NCBI GenBank assembly: GCA_002483105.1
Contig: DLHG01000013.1
Location: 868,001-932,000, forward strand
Length of the DNA: 64,000 nucleotides
From: Bacteroidetes bacterium UBA7674
Lineage (GTDB): Bacteria > Bacteroidota > Bacteroidia > Chitinophagales > Chitinophagaceae
Reading direction: 5' to 3'
Below the pieces are notes generated by a model. That model was not told the origin of the DNA. It saw only the letters and a program-made list of their open reading frames with translations, and did no database searches. Position numbers and translations under genes: made by a program. Shown piece by piece: positions 15,942 to 22,764 of the stretch (within the stretch, counting starts at the first letter, position 1; each line of letters begins with the position of its first letter).

Positions 15942-16569
15942 TTTGCAGTATTGCTTTGAAAATTGCCTTTAAGTGTGTGCTTAGTTTTTTCTTGATCTGT
16001 TTCTGGAATTCTTCTTCTGATAAGTCTTGTAGATTGTTCAGAACTTTATAGTGATGTTGTGTAGTAAGTAATTGATTGATAGTGCCCATCATCGTTGTCA
16101 TCATCAGGGCTGTATCAACATTCTTTTTGAAGTCCCCTTTTTTCTGGCCGCTTTGTATCAGGCGCTTGATGAGTTCCTGATTGCCTTTTTTTGTTTCAAG
16201 GATCAGATCTTTGATAGGACTGTCTTCATTGGTCATCTGCTGCTGCGCCATGATGCGATGGAAGCAGGTCTGGTTGAAGATCTTCTCAACGTAGTTATCT
16301 ATGAGCTTGTATATCTTTTCAAAGGAGCCTACGCTTTTGTCCTCTATGAGGCTTTCCAGGTTGGTACGCCAATATTCTGTTCTCCTTTCAAATATGGCCT
16401 GTAGGAGCTTTTCCTTTGAGCCGAAATAGTAAGATATCATCGCCACGTTTACATCAGCGGCATGTGCTATATCACGGATGGAAGTGCCGTCGTAGCCATT
16501 GTCGGCTATCAGCTTTTCGGCTGTTTCCATGATGGCCAGTTGCTTTTCCGTTAGTTCTGTTTTACTCAT
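15931..16569 (-). CDS. TetR/AcrR-family repressor of the efflux operon
   Basis: 212 residues from the ATG at 16569. An ATG 13 codons earlier would make the coding region run over the twin operator at 16583-16616, so the later start is preferred. The N-terminal helix-turn-helix (TSIRDIAHAADVNVAMISYYF, then GSKEKLL) is a clear TetR_N domain. The C-terminal ligand domain is of the TetR_C type with no further recognisable motif. As the first gene of the TetR-TolC-HlyD-MFS operon it most likely represses its own operon and is released by a pump substrate. Confidence 0.93.
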   Translation of the reverse strand: MSKTELTEKQLAIMETAEKLIADNGYDGTSIRDIAHAADVNVAMISYYFGSKEKLLQAIFERRTEYWRTNLESLIEDKSVGSFEKIYKLIDNYVEKIFNQTCFHRIMAQQQMTNEDSPIKDLILETKKGNQELIKRLIQSGQKKGDFKKNVDTALMMTTMMGTINQLLTTQHHYKVLNNLQDLSEEEFQKQIKKKLSTHLKAIFKAILQNEE

Positions 16570-16582
16570 TGCGGAGGCAAAG

Positions 16583-16616
16583 TTAAACGGTTGTTTAAAA
16601 TTAAACAAACGTTTAA
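16583..16616. promoter_or_regulatory. Twin TetR-type operator
   Basis: Two palindromes of form TTAAAC-N4-GTTTAA lie at 16583-16598 (centre GGTT) and 16601-16616 (centre AAAC), 18 bases apart centre to centre. A half-site GTTTAA follows at about 16624. They are 14-47 bases upstream of the TetR ATG, where the promoter should be. Such paired palindromes are typical of TetR dimers binding cooperatively. A role in autoregulation is inferred. Confidence 0.7.
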
Positions 16617-16676
16617 TTGAGATTGTTTAAATATTTCTATAGATAATGTTTATGAGGTATTTAGTGCGAGTCAACA

Positions 16677-16737
16677 TCCCCCTAACCCCGTTATTCGCTG
16701 TCGCTCATGAGAACGCTGCGCTAAGTTCAAAGGGGGA
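16677..16737. repeat. Degenerate C-rich/G-rich intergenic hairpin
   Basis: CCCCCTAACCCC on the left and AAAGGGGG on the right flank a region with further partial pairing. The structure resembles the pyrimidine/purine dispersed hairpins at 712 and 2669 but lacks the 22-base tail. Confidence 0.35.
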
Positions 16738-16747
16738 ATAAATAAGA

Positions 16748-16775
16748 ACGGGCTAATGCATGTGCATCAGCCCGT
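16748..16775 (-). terminator. Terminator after the small secreted protein
   Basis: ACGGGCTAATGCA-TG-TGCATCAGCCCGT has 13-base arms with one mismatch. On the minus strand it is followed by TTCTTATTTATT, 26 bases after the stop at 16802. The U-tract is interrupted, so efficiency is uncertain. Confidence 0.65.
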
Positions 16776-16801
16776 CATATAATAGATTGAATATTAACTA
16801 C

Positions 16802-17308
16802 TTATTCGCAAGTGAGCGACTCCGTTATTGTAGCGAATGCGGCGTCGTTGGACTGAGACTTTTCGCCGGATAAAATTAGCAGGACAGTATTGCCACAAGC
16901 TTTGAAGGCGATGATTGACCCCTCCTGCGGGCCAATTTCATCGACTACGGTAAATGATGCCTGGCTTGTTTCGAAGGCGGCCTGCCCGATGGTGCCGATA
17001 GAAACGCCTGAGTCCCATTTTACCTTTGCGCCTGCTGCCGTCAAAGATTTTTCGTATTCGGCCATAGTACTTTCTATGTATTCACGGAGGTCTGTTTCTA
17101 TAGCGACAATGGAAAAGGCAGCGACTTCTGTGCCTAGTCCGCCTTTTTGCTCGCAACTAAAATATACACTCCCTTCAGCCCTTTCCAGTTCATCTATTTC
17201 CCAACCAGCCGGGACTGTAAAGCTGACGCCCATTTGTTCGAATTTGCTTTGGGCAAACACGGCAGTTGAGCTTAACAGACTTATCGCTAACAGGAGATAT
17301 CTAAACAT
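16802..17308 (-). CDS. Small secreted protein of unknown function
   Basis: 168 residues with a signal peptide (MFRYLLLAISLLSSTAVFAQ). The mature part begins FEQMGVSFTVPAGWEIDE, a pattern seen in small secreted proteins with a PsbP/Mog1-like fold that start with 'x-F-x-V-P-x-G-W'. Two cysteines (SCEQ and KACG) and a third at the C-terminal CE are present. The function is not known. A perfect -7 box (TAAATTTG) ends four bases before the ATG, so the mRNA may be leaderless. A terminator follows, so it appears to be a single-gene unit between recG and the efflux operon. Confidence 0.75.
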   Translation of the reverse strand: MFRYLLLAISLLSSTAVFAQSKFEQMGVSFTVPAGWEIDELERAEGSVYFSCEQKGGLGTEVAAFSIVAIETDLREYIESTMAEYEKSLTAAGAKVKWDSGVSIGTIGQAAFETSQASFTVVDEIGPQEGSIIAFKACGNTVLLILSGEKSQSNDAAFATITESLTCE

Positions 17309-17312
17309 TTAT

Positions 17313-17320
17313 CAAATTTA
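17313..17320 (-). promoter_or_regulatory. -7 promoter box, predicted leaderless start
   Basis: TAAATTTG on the minus strand (TAnnTTTG match) ends four bases before the ATG at 17308. There is no clear -33 TTG at 17-23 bases. Confidence 0.45.
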
Positions 17321-17360
17321 GAATAAAAGGTCAATAGTAGTTGTTACCGTAGTGTAAGAA

Positions 17361-19466
17361 TTAGCTGATCTTGCTCCAGTTGTTCTGTGCGCTGTGATTG
17401 AGCAGGACGTTCTTGAGGGGTTGATTGACAGGATGTGTGAGGGCAGGGTCTTCGGCAATGAGCTTTTGGGCGGCGATGCGGGTTTGCTCCAGTATGGCTA
17501 CGTCCATTACTATGTCGGCGAGTTTGAATTTGATCACGCCGCTTTGTTTTGTACCGTATAAGTCGCCGGGGCCGCGCATGGCGAGATCTTGCTCGGCAAT
17601 GATGAAACCGTTAGAAGTAGACACCATTATCTCCATCCGTTTGCGGCTTTCCTGGGAGACCTTAGCGCCTGTGAGTAGGATACAGTAAGACTGATCGGCA
17701 CCACGACCCACACGGCCACGTAGCTGGTGCAATTGGGATAAGCCGAAACGCTCTGCGCTCTCTACCAGCATGACGGAAGCATTTGGGACATTTACCCCAA
17801 CTTCTATTACTGTAGTGGCCACGAGTATATGTGCTTCGCCTTTTACGAAGCGGTCCATGTTGCGTTGCTTTAGTCCCGCTTCCTGACGACCGTGAACCAT
17901 GGCTATGTTGTACTTATCGTCGGGAAAGAAAGCCTTTACCTGTTCGAATCCTGCAGTGAGACTTTCGTAATCCAGCTTTTCAGATTCTTCTATCAATGGA
18001 TATACCACATAGGCCTGTCGGCCTTTATCTATCTCGCTGCGGATGAAGTGCATGACACGTGCGCGGTGCATCTCGTTGCGATGAATCGTCTTTATTTCCT
18101 GGCGGCCAGGGGGTAGCTCGTCTATCACAGAAACATCGAGGTCGCCATAGAGGGTCATTGCTAATGTACGCGGAATAGGGGTTGCTGTCATTACCAGCAC
18201 GTGCGGTGCACGCTCGTTCTTCTCCCAGAGTTTGGAACGCTGGCCTACACCAAAGCGGTGCTGCTCGTCTATCACGGCAAGGCCGAGGTTTTTGAACTGT
18301 ACGCTTTCTTCGATGAGTGCGTGTGTGCCGACCACTATCGGTAAAGTGCCATCGGCCAATCCTGCCATTATTTCTTTTCGCTCCTTTCCCTTTATCCTGC
18401 CTGTGAGTATGCGCACGGGGATACCCATCGCCTCCATTAATCCGGAGATGCTTTGATAGTGTTGTTGTGCCAGTATTTCGGTTGGTGCCATCATGCAAGC
18501 CTGGAAGCCATTGTCCAGCGCCAGTAGGATAGACATGATGGCGACAATGGTCTTTCCGCTACCTACATCTCCCTGCACGAGACGGTTCATTTGTTTGCCG
18601 GTGGCAGTGTCGTGGCGTATTTCTTTGAGCACACGTTTTTGTGCGCCCGTAAGTTGGAAGGGTAGGTGGTCCTTATAGAAAGTATTGAAATGATCGCCTA
18701 CGGTATCAAAGCGATAGCCGGGCTGGATAGTATGTTGGAGTCGCACCCGTGCAATCAATATCTGCGAGGCGAACAGCTCTTCCCATTTCAGGCGGTGACG
18801 TGCCATGTGCATGTGCTCGACAGTGTCGGGGAAGTGTATCCACTTGATAGCGTGGTAGCGGCTGCATAGTTTGTACTCGCTGATGATGTTTGGAGGGAGT
18901 ACCTCGGGTATATCACCGGGGTTTACTTTTTCGAGTAGTGCCTGTGTTATTTTAGCAAAGGAGCGATTGGTGATGCCTTTGGCTTTCAGCTTTTCCGTAG
19001 TCGGGTACATGGGTTGCATGCCCGATACGGCGGAAGCTGCGCTCCATAATTCTATTTCGGGATGAGGGATGTTGACGTAGCCGTTGAATTCTGCTGCACG
19101 ACCGAATACGACATAGCGTTCGTTCTCTTTCAGGTTCTTCTTCATCCATTTCGCACCCTGGAACCAGACCAATTCTATTTTGGCTGTATCATCGTATAGG
19201 GTAGCGACGAGCCTGCTCTTGTGGCCGACACCTTCTTCATATATGTTGATGAGTGTGCCCGCTATTTGTACGTAATCGGTAGAAGCGGGATTGATGTCTT
19301 TGATCTTCGTGAGTTCTGTACGGTCGAAATAGCGGTAGGGGTAATGATACAGCAAATCTCCGAATGAGCCGATATCCAGTTCTTTGCGCAGCATTTCTCC
19401 CCGCTGAGGGCCGACGCCTTTCAGATATTCTATAGGATTATCTAATATGGAAGCTGTACTGCTAAT
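17361..19466 (-). CDS. recG: ATP-dependent DNA helicase RecG, start codon unusual
   Basis: The first ATG (19394) gives 677 residues beginning MLRKELDIGSFGDLLYHYPYRYFD. Reading upstream in the same frame gives NPIEYLKGVGPQRGE, the conserved RecG N-terminus, back to a stop near 19504, but with no ATG, GTG or TTG. An ATT at 19466 would yield 701 residues. The wedge/OB domain comes first, then the helicase motifs: GDVGSGKTIVA (Walker A), VIDEQHRFG (Walker B, DEQH), TATPIPRTLA, TTVIEVGVNVPNA and QLRGRVGR. RecG remodels stalled replication forks and Holliday junctions. The start given here is tentative; a sequencing error upstream is another explanation. Confidence 0.9.
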   Translation of the reverse strand: MSSTASILDNPIEYLKGVGPQRGEMLRKELDIGSFGDLLYHYPYRYFDRTELTKIKDINPASTDYVQIAGTLINIYEEGVGHKSRLVATLYDDTAKIELVWFQGAKWMKKNLKENERYVVFGRAAEFNGYVNIPHPEIELWSAASAVSGMQPMYPTTEKLKAKGITNRSFAKITQALLEKVNPGDIPEVLPPNIISEYKLCSRYHAIKWIHFPDTVEHMHMARHRLKWEELFASQILIARVRLQHTIQPGYRFDTVGDHFNTFYKDHLPFQLTGAQKRVLKEIRHDTATGKQMNRLVQGDVGSGKTIVAIMSILLALDNGFQACMMAPTEILAQQHYQSISGLMEAMGIPVRILTGRIKGKERKEIMAGLADGTLPIVVGTHALIEESVQFKNLGLAVIDEQHRFGVGQRSKLWEKNERAPHVLVMTATPIPRTLAMTLYGDLDVSVIDELPPGRQEIKTIHRNEMHRARVMHFIRSEIDKGRQAYVVYPLIEESEKLDYESLTAGFEQVKAFFPDDKYNIAMVHGRQEAGLKQRNMDRFVKGEAHILVATTVIEVGVNVPNASVMLVESAERFGLSQLHQLRGRVGRGADQSYCILLTGAKVSQESRKRMEIMVSTSNGFIIAEQDLAMRGPGDLYGTKQSGVIKFKLADIVMDVAILEQTRIAAQKLIAEDPALTHPVNQPLKNVLLNHSAQNNWSKIS

Positions 19467-19492
19467 AGACCGTGTTTTAGCAAAAATAGAAA

Positions 19493-19513
19493 AGCCGCGA
19501 TATTATCGCGGCT
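19493..19513 (-). terminator. Terminator of the exbB-exbD operon
   Basis: AGCCGCGATA-T-TATCGCGGCT is a perfect inverted repeat. On the minus strand it is followed by TTTTCTATTTTT, nine bases after the exbD stop. It lies immediately upstream of the recG coding frame, so recG probably has its own promoter overlapping this T-rich stretch; TATTTTTG at 19482-19489 matches a -7 box. Confidence 0.75.
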
Positions 19514-19522
19514 CTATGTGGA

Positions 19523-19924
19523 TTACTTTTCTTTATCAACAGCCAGCACCGTTCGCAGATTTTGGGCGCGAGCAGCTTTCATTACCGTTACAATATTGTC
19601 GGCAGTTGCGTTCTTGTCGGCATTAATAACAACAGTTGGCTCTGCATCATTGGCCTTATTTACCATCCTCGCGATAGCAGGGCCGAGTGAATCGACTGAA
19701 GTAGCCTTGGTGCCTACATAGAATTGCTGGTTGGCATCTACGGAGACCACAACTGTTTGCTTAGCCTTGGTATCGCTCTGTGCTTTCGGGATAGAGAGCT
19801 TCACTACATTGGGATTGGCCAGTGTAGAGATGATAAGGAAGAACAACAGGAGGATGAACAAGATATCGTTCAGCGCGCCTGTATGTGGTTCCGGGTTATC
19901 CCTTAAATGTTTTCTTAAATTCAT
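19523..19924 (-). CDS. exbD: ExbD/TolR-family biopolymer transport protein
   Basis: 133 residues. One N-terminal membrane segment (about residues 20-37, DILFILLLFFLIISTLAN) carries the critical Asp at its start, followed by a periplasmic domain (VVVSVDANQQFYVG, VVINADKNATADN) typical of ExbD. With ExbB it converts the proton gradient into mechanical force for TonB-dependent outer-membrane transport or a Tol-like function. It starts 12 bases after exbB and is followed by a terminator. No tonB gene is adjacent, so the partner is encoded elsewhere. Confidence 0.92.
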   Translation of the reverse strand: MNLRKHLRDNPEPHTGALNDILFILLLFFLIISTLANPNVVKLSIPKAQSDTKAKQTVVVSVDANQQFYVGTKATSVDSLGPAIARMVNKANDAEPTVVINADKNATADNIVTVMKAARAQNLRTVLAVDKEK

Positions 19925-19936
19925 CCGGGATAAGTT

Positions 19937-20629
19937 TTAGCGAGCGGGTTCCTGTAAAATATCTAAGAACTCAACGGAAGCAGCTTCCATTTTGTGAACA
20001 TTCTTGTTGACCTGTGCGTTCAGGTAGTTGTGCGCTACATAAGCCAGTAGCCCGATGATCAGACCAACGGCAGATGTCACCATCTTGGTATAGATACCAC
20101 CTGCAATCGCTTCGAGCGAAAAGCCCTGGTGCTGTACATTGAAGAACAGTATGATCATACCCGCAATCGTACCAAGGAAACCGAACATAGGTGCGATACC
20201 GGCGAGTGTAGAAAGTATAGAAATATTCTTTTCCATTTTGTACACTTCCAGCTTACCCACGCTTTCCATAGATTTCTCGATGTGATCTATTGGTTTGCCT
20301 ATGCGGTTGAGGCCACGCTCTACCATCTTAGCAACCGGATTATCCATGCCGCGCGTTAATGATTTAGCGCCTTGCAGGTTGCCGCTTGTTACCTGTTCCC
20401 TGATGCGGGACATGAACATAGCATCCAGGTTAGACGCTTTGCGAATGACCATGAGCCTTTCTATGAATACATATACTAATAATATAGAGCAAAGAAGCAG
20501 GGGTATCATCAGTACGCCGCCCTCCATCAGGAGACCGAGTAGGGATATCTTTTCCGGTTCAGCAGCAGGTACAGCCGCGGCTGCCTGTGCGGCAGTATCT
20601 ATCTGGAGTAATAAGGAGAGTAAAGCCAT
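19937..20629 (-). CDS. exbB: MotA/TolQ/ExbB proton-channel family protein
   Basis: 230 residues with three membrane segments: an N-terminal one (about residues 38-56) and two close together (about 130-150 and 175-195) forming the MotA/TolQ/ExbB domain (LSTLAGIAPMFGFLGTIAGM). It forms the inner-membrane stator ring with ExbD, whose gene follows after 12 bases. A -7 box TATATTTG lies on the minus strand at 20649-20656, 19 bases before the start codon. The Ala-rich N-terminal extension (AAQAAAAVPAAEPEK) is usual for Bacteroidota homologues. Confidence 0.92.
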   Translation of the reverse strand: MALLSLLLQIDTAAQAAAAVPAAEPEKISLLGLLMEGGVLMIPLLLCSILLVYVFIERLMVIRKASNLDAMFMSRIREQVTSGNLQGAKSLTRGMDNPVAKMVERGLNRIGKPIDHIEKSMESVGKLEVYKMEKNISILSTLAGIAPMFGFLGTIAGMIILFFNVQHQGFSLEAIAGGIYTKMVTSAVGLIIGLLAYVAHNYLNAQVNKNVHKMEAASVEFLDILQEPAR

Positions 20630-20829
20630 GAATTAGAAACACTTTGAGCAAATATAAGAAAGCAAAACGTAAGGTGAAATAAAAAGAAACCGCATTTGAT
20701 ACTGATGGAAATCGAGATCAGAGAACTATATAACGCAAAAATTACAGATGAATTGTATTGGTTGGGAAAGGCACTATTTGGCTGCGGAATAAATGTTACC
20801 GGACGGAGTCCTGGGTTCTATTGGTTTGA

Positions 20830-20849
20830 TTTAAGTCTGAAGACTTAAA
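20830..20849. repeat. Perfect palindrome TTTAAGTCT/AGACTTAAA
   Basis: Nine-base arms with a GA centre; pairing can extend outward through GGTTT and AAACC with a small bulge. It has the look of a dispersed intergenic element rather than a terminator, since no U-run follows. Confidence 0.5.
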
Positions 20850-20925
20850 CCAGTGTGCGAAAAGGCGCAGTCTTAGTTCTCTGCTATGGAACTCATTCAA
20901 GCTTTCGGAAAAGATCCAAATAAAA

Positions 20926-20951
20926 ATGCCGGGCGCAATAGCACCCGGCAT
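20926..20951 (-). terminator. Terminator after FKBP gene
   Basis: ATGCCGGG ... CCCGGCAT with two further inner pairs and an AATA loop. On the minus strand it is followed by TTTTATTTGG, 16 bases after the stop of the FKBP gene. Confidence 0.8.
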
Positions 20952-20967
20952 GTAATATAAATTATAA

Positions 20968-21396
20968 TTAAGCTATAGAAACCAGCTCAATTTCGAATAC
21001 CAGGTCTTCACCAGCCAGGGGGTGGTTAGCATCCAGTACTACTTTGTCTTCTTTTACTTCTGCAATGATAACCGGGAATACATTACCCATGTTGTCGCTC
21101 ATGTGCAGTTCCATTCCAACTTCAGCTTTCATATCTGCCGGGAACTCGCTCATCGGGTATTCCATCAGCATTTCATCACTGCGTTGTCCGTAAGCGTTCT
21201 CAACAGGAATATTCACTGTTTTCTTATCGCCTATGTTCATTTCCAGCATGGCATCATCAAAACCTTTGATAACTTGTCCGCTGCCTACTGTAAACTCTAA
21301 TGGGTCACGGCCTTCAGAACTATCAAATGTAGTGCCGTTGGTGAGTTTTCCGTGATAGTGTACGCGAACTGTATCGCCTGATTTTACCTGTGCCAT
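20968..21396 (-). CDS. SlyD-like FKBP peptidyl-prolyl cis-trans isomerase
   Basis: 142 residues, the SlyD/FkpB size class. The FKBP part begins VRVHYHGKLTNGTTFDSSEGRDPLEF and VGSGQVIKGFDDAML; an insert-in-flap domain (about residues 70-120) follows, and the chain closes with DANHPLAGEDLVFEIELVSI, a SlyD hallmark. There is no signal peptide and no His-rich nickel-binding tail, so a cytoplasmic folding helper is likely. It is a single-gene unit: a divergent gene lies upstream and a terminator lies downstream. Confidence 0.93.
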   Translation of the reverse strand: MAQVKSGDTVRVHYHGKLTNGTTFDSSEGRDPLEFTVGSGQVIKGFDDAMLEMNIGDKKTVNIPVENAYGQRSDEMLMEYPMSEFPADMKAEVGMELHMSDNMGNVFPVIIAEVKEDKVVLDANHPLAGEDLVFEIELVSIA

Positions 21397-21472
21397 TAAT
21401 AATTTTTTTAATAGTTCTTAATTGCCCGCAAGTTAAGCGAATAATATAGAAATAGCCCAATTAAATTTATGA

Positions 21473-21480
21473 TAAATTTG
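21473..21480 (+). promoter_or_regulatory. -7 promoter box, near-leaderless start of namZ
   Basis: TAAATTTG matches TAnnTTTG and ends eight bases before the ATG at 21489, so transcription would begin within a couple of bases of the start codon. Confidence 0.45.
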
Positions 21481-21488
21481 CTCCTATT

Positions 21489-22715
21489 ATGAGTCGTTGG
21501 TTTTTAAATAGTTTATGTGTCCTTTTGATGCTGATCGGTGCTGGTATTAGCTTAAATGCCCAACCCGTCAAGAAAATGAAGCCTGAAAAGGGTGACGGAA
21601 TCCTGTGCGGCGCTGAGCGAATGAGCGAGTATTTACCTCTGCTCAAAGGTAAGCGCGTAGCCCTGCTTATTAACCAGGCATCTGTGGCCGGGGACGAGCT
21701 ATTGCTCGATGCCTTGCTGAAGGAGAAAGTGAGGGTGGTGAAGGTATTTGTGCCTGAGCATGGCTTCAGGGGAAATGCGGACGCCGGGGCGCATGTGGCG
21801 AGTACCAAAGACAAGAAAACAGGCCTGCCGATAATCTCCCTGTATGGCAGCAATAAGAAGCCGAAGAAAGAGCAACTAAAAGACGTTGATGTACTTATAT
21901 ACGATCTGCAGGATGTAGGGGTGCGTTTCTATACTTATATATCTACCCTGGAGTACGTGATGGAATCCTGCGCGGAGAGCAACAAGCAACTAATAGTACT
22001 GGACAGGCCAAATCCTAACGGGCACTATGTGGACGGGCCGGTACTCGAAAAGGAATACCGCTCATTTGTAGGTATGCAGCCCATACCTGTGGTATATGGT
22101 ATGACAGCAGGGGAGTATGCCCAGATGCTGAAGGGAGAAAAATGGATAGCTAATGCTGATAAAGTGAAACTGAAGGTGATCACTTGTGAGAACTATGATC
22201 ATACAAAGAAGTACCAGGTCAGTATTCCACCATCGCCGAACCTGAAGACTATGGCAGCTATCTACCTGTATCCGTCGCTGTGCCTGTTTGAAGGGACAGT
22301 AGTGAGCGTGGGCAGGGGAACAGATAAGCCATTCCAGCAATGGGGACATCCGGCGTTTGAAGGGAAGGCAAAGTACAGCTTCACCCCAGTGAGTACAGTT
22401 GGTGCATCTAAGCCCATGTATGAGGGCAAAGAATGCTTTGGAGAACTGATAGCTGAAGCAGACAAGGAAGCGCTGCGCAAGAACGAAGATATCTTCAATA
22501 TTAAATGGCTGATAGAAGCCTATCAATGGTACCCTGACAAGGAGCATTTCTTTAACAGTAACAATTTCTTTGATAAGCTGGCGGGCACGGGAAAGCTGCA
22601 ACAACAGATAAAGAGCGGTATGAAGCACGATGATATACGCGATACCTGGATCAAGGATAATGAAGCCTTTATGAAGATCCGTAAAAAGTACCTTTTGTAC
22701 GCCGATTTTAACTAA
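21489..22715 (+). CDS. namZ: DUF1343 exo-beta-N-acetylmuramidase (NamZ family)
   Basis: 408 residues. A signal peptide (MSRWFLNSLCVLLMLIGAGISLNAQ) directs it to the periplasm or outside. The rest is a full DUF1343 domain: LLINQASV, VFVPEHGFRG, DVLIYDLQDVGVRFYTYISTL, LDRPNPNG, and IPPSPNLKTMAAIYLYPSLCLFEGT with VGRGTDKPF. The family's characterised member, NamZ of Bacillus, releases N-acetylmuramic acid from the non-reducing ends of peptidoglycan fragments. In Bacteroidota a role in wall recycling or scavenging is probable. The trifunctional fusion starts 49 bases downstream on the same strand. Confidence 0.88.
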   Translation: MSRWFLNSLCVLLMLIGAGISLNAQPVKKMKPEKGDGILCGAERMSEYLPLLKGKRVALLINQASVAGDELLLDALLKEKVRVVKVFVPEHGFRGNADAGAHVASTKDKKTGLPIISLYGSNKKPKKEQLKDVDVLIYDLQDVGVRFYTYISTLEYVMESCAESNKQLIVLDRPNPNGHYVDGPVLEKEYRSFVGMQPIPVVYGMTAGEYAQMLKGEKWIANADKVKLKVITCENYDHTKKYQVSIPPSPNLKTMAAIYLYPSLCLFEGTVVSVGRGTDKPFQQWGHPAFEGKAKYSFTPVSTVGASKPMYEGKECFGELIAEADKEALRKNEDIFNIKWLIEAYQWYPDKEHFFNSNNFFDKLAGTGKLQQQIKSGMKHDDIRDTWIKDNEAFMKIRKKYLLYADFN

Positions 22716-22764
22716 AAGCACCAGCAGATAAGCTATTTTCGCAATTCATTTCGCATTCCCCCAA

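Larger units (their letters stand above)
20630..20967. other. Intergenic region with palindrome and possible gene remnant
   Basis: This 338-base gap holds the exbB promoter side (-7 box at 20649-20656), a 47-codon open frame at 20705-20848 on the plus strand (MEIEIRELYNAKITDELYWL ...), a palindrome TTTAAGTCT-GA-AGACTTAAA at 20830-20849 that ends the frame, and the terminator of the FKBP gene. The short frame reads plausibly but is truncated exactly inside the palindrome, so it may be a gene fragment. Confidence 0.45.

Noticed and set aside
22062..22721. A 219-codon open frame on the minus strand
   Set aside because: Antisense to NamZ, which has clear family motifs; no signal of its own.
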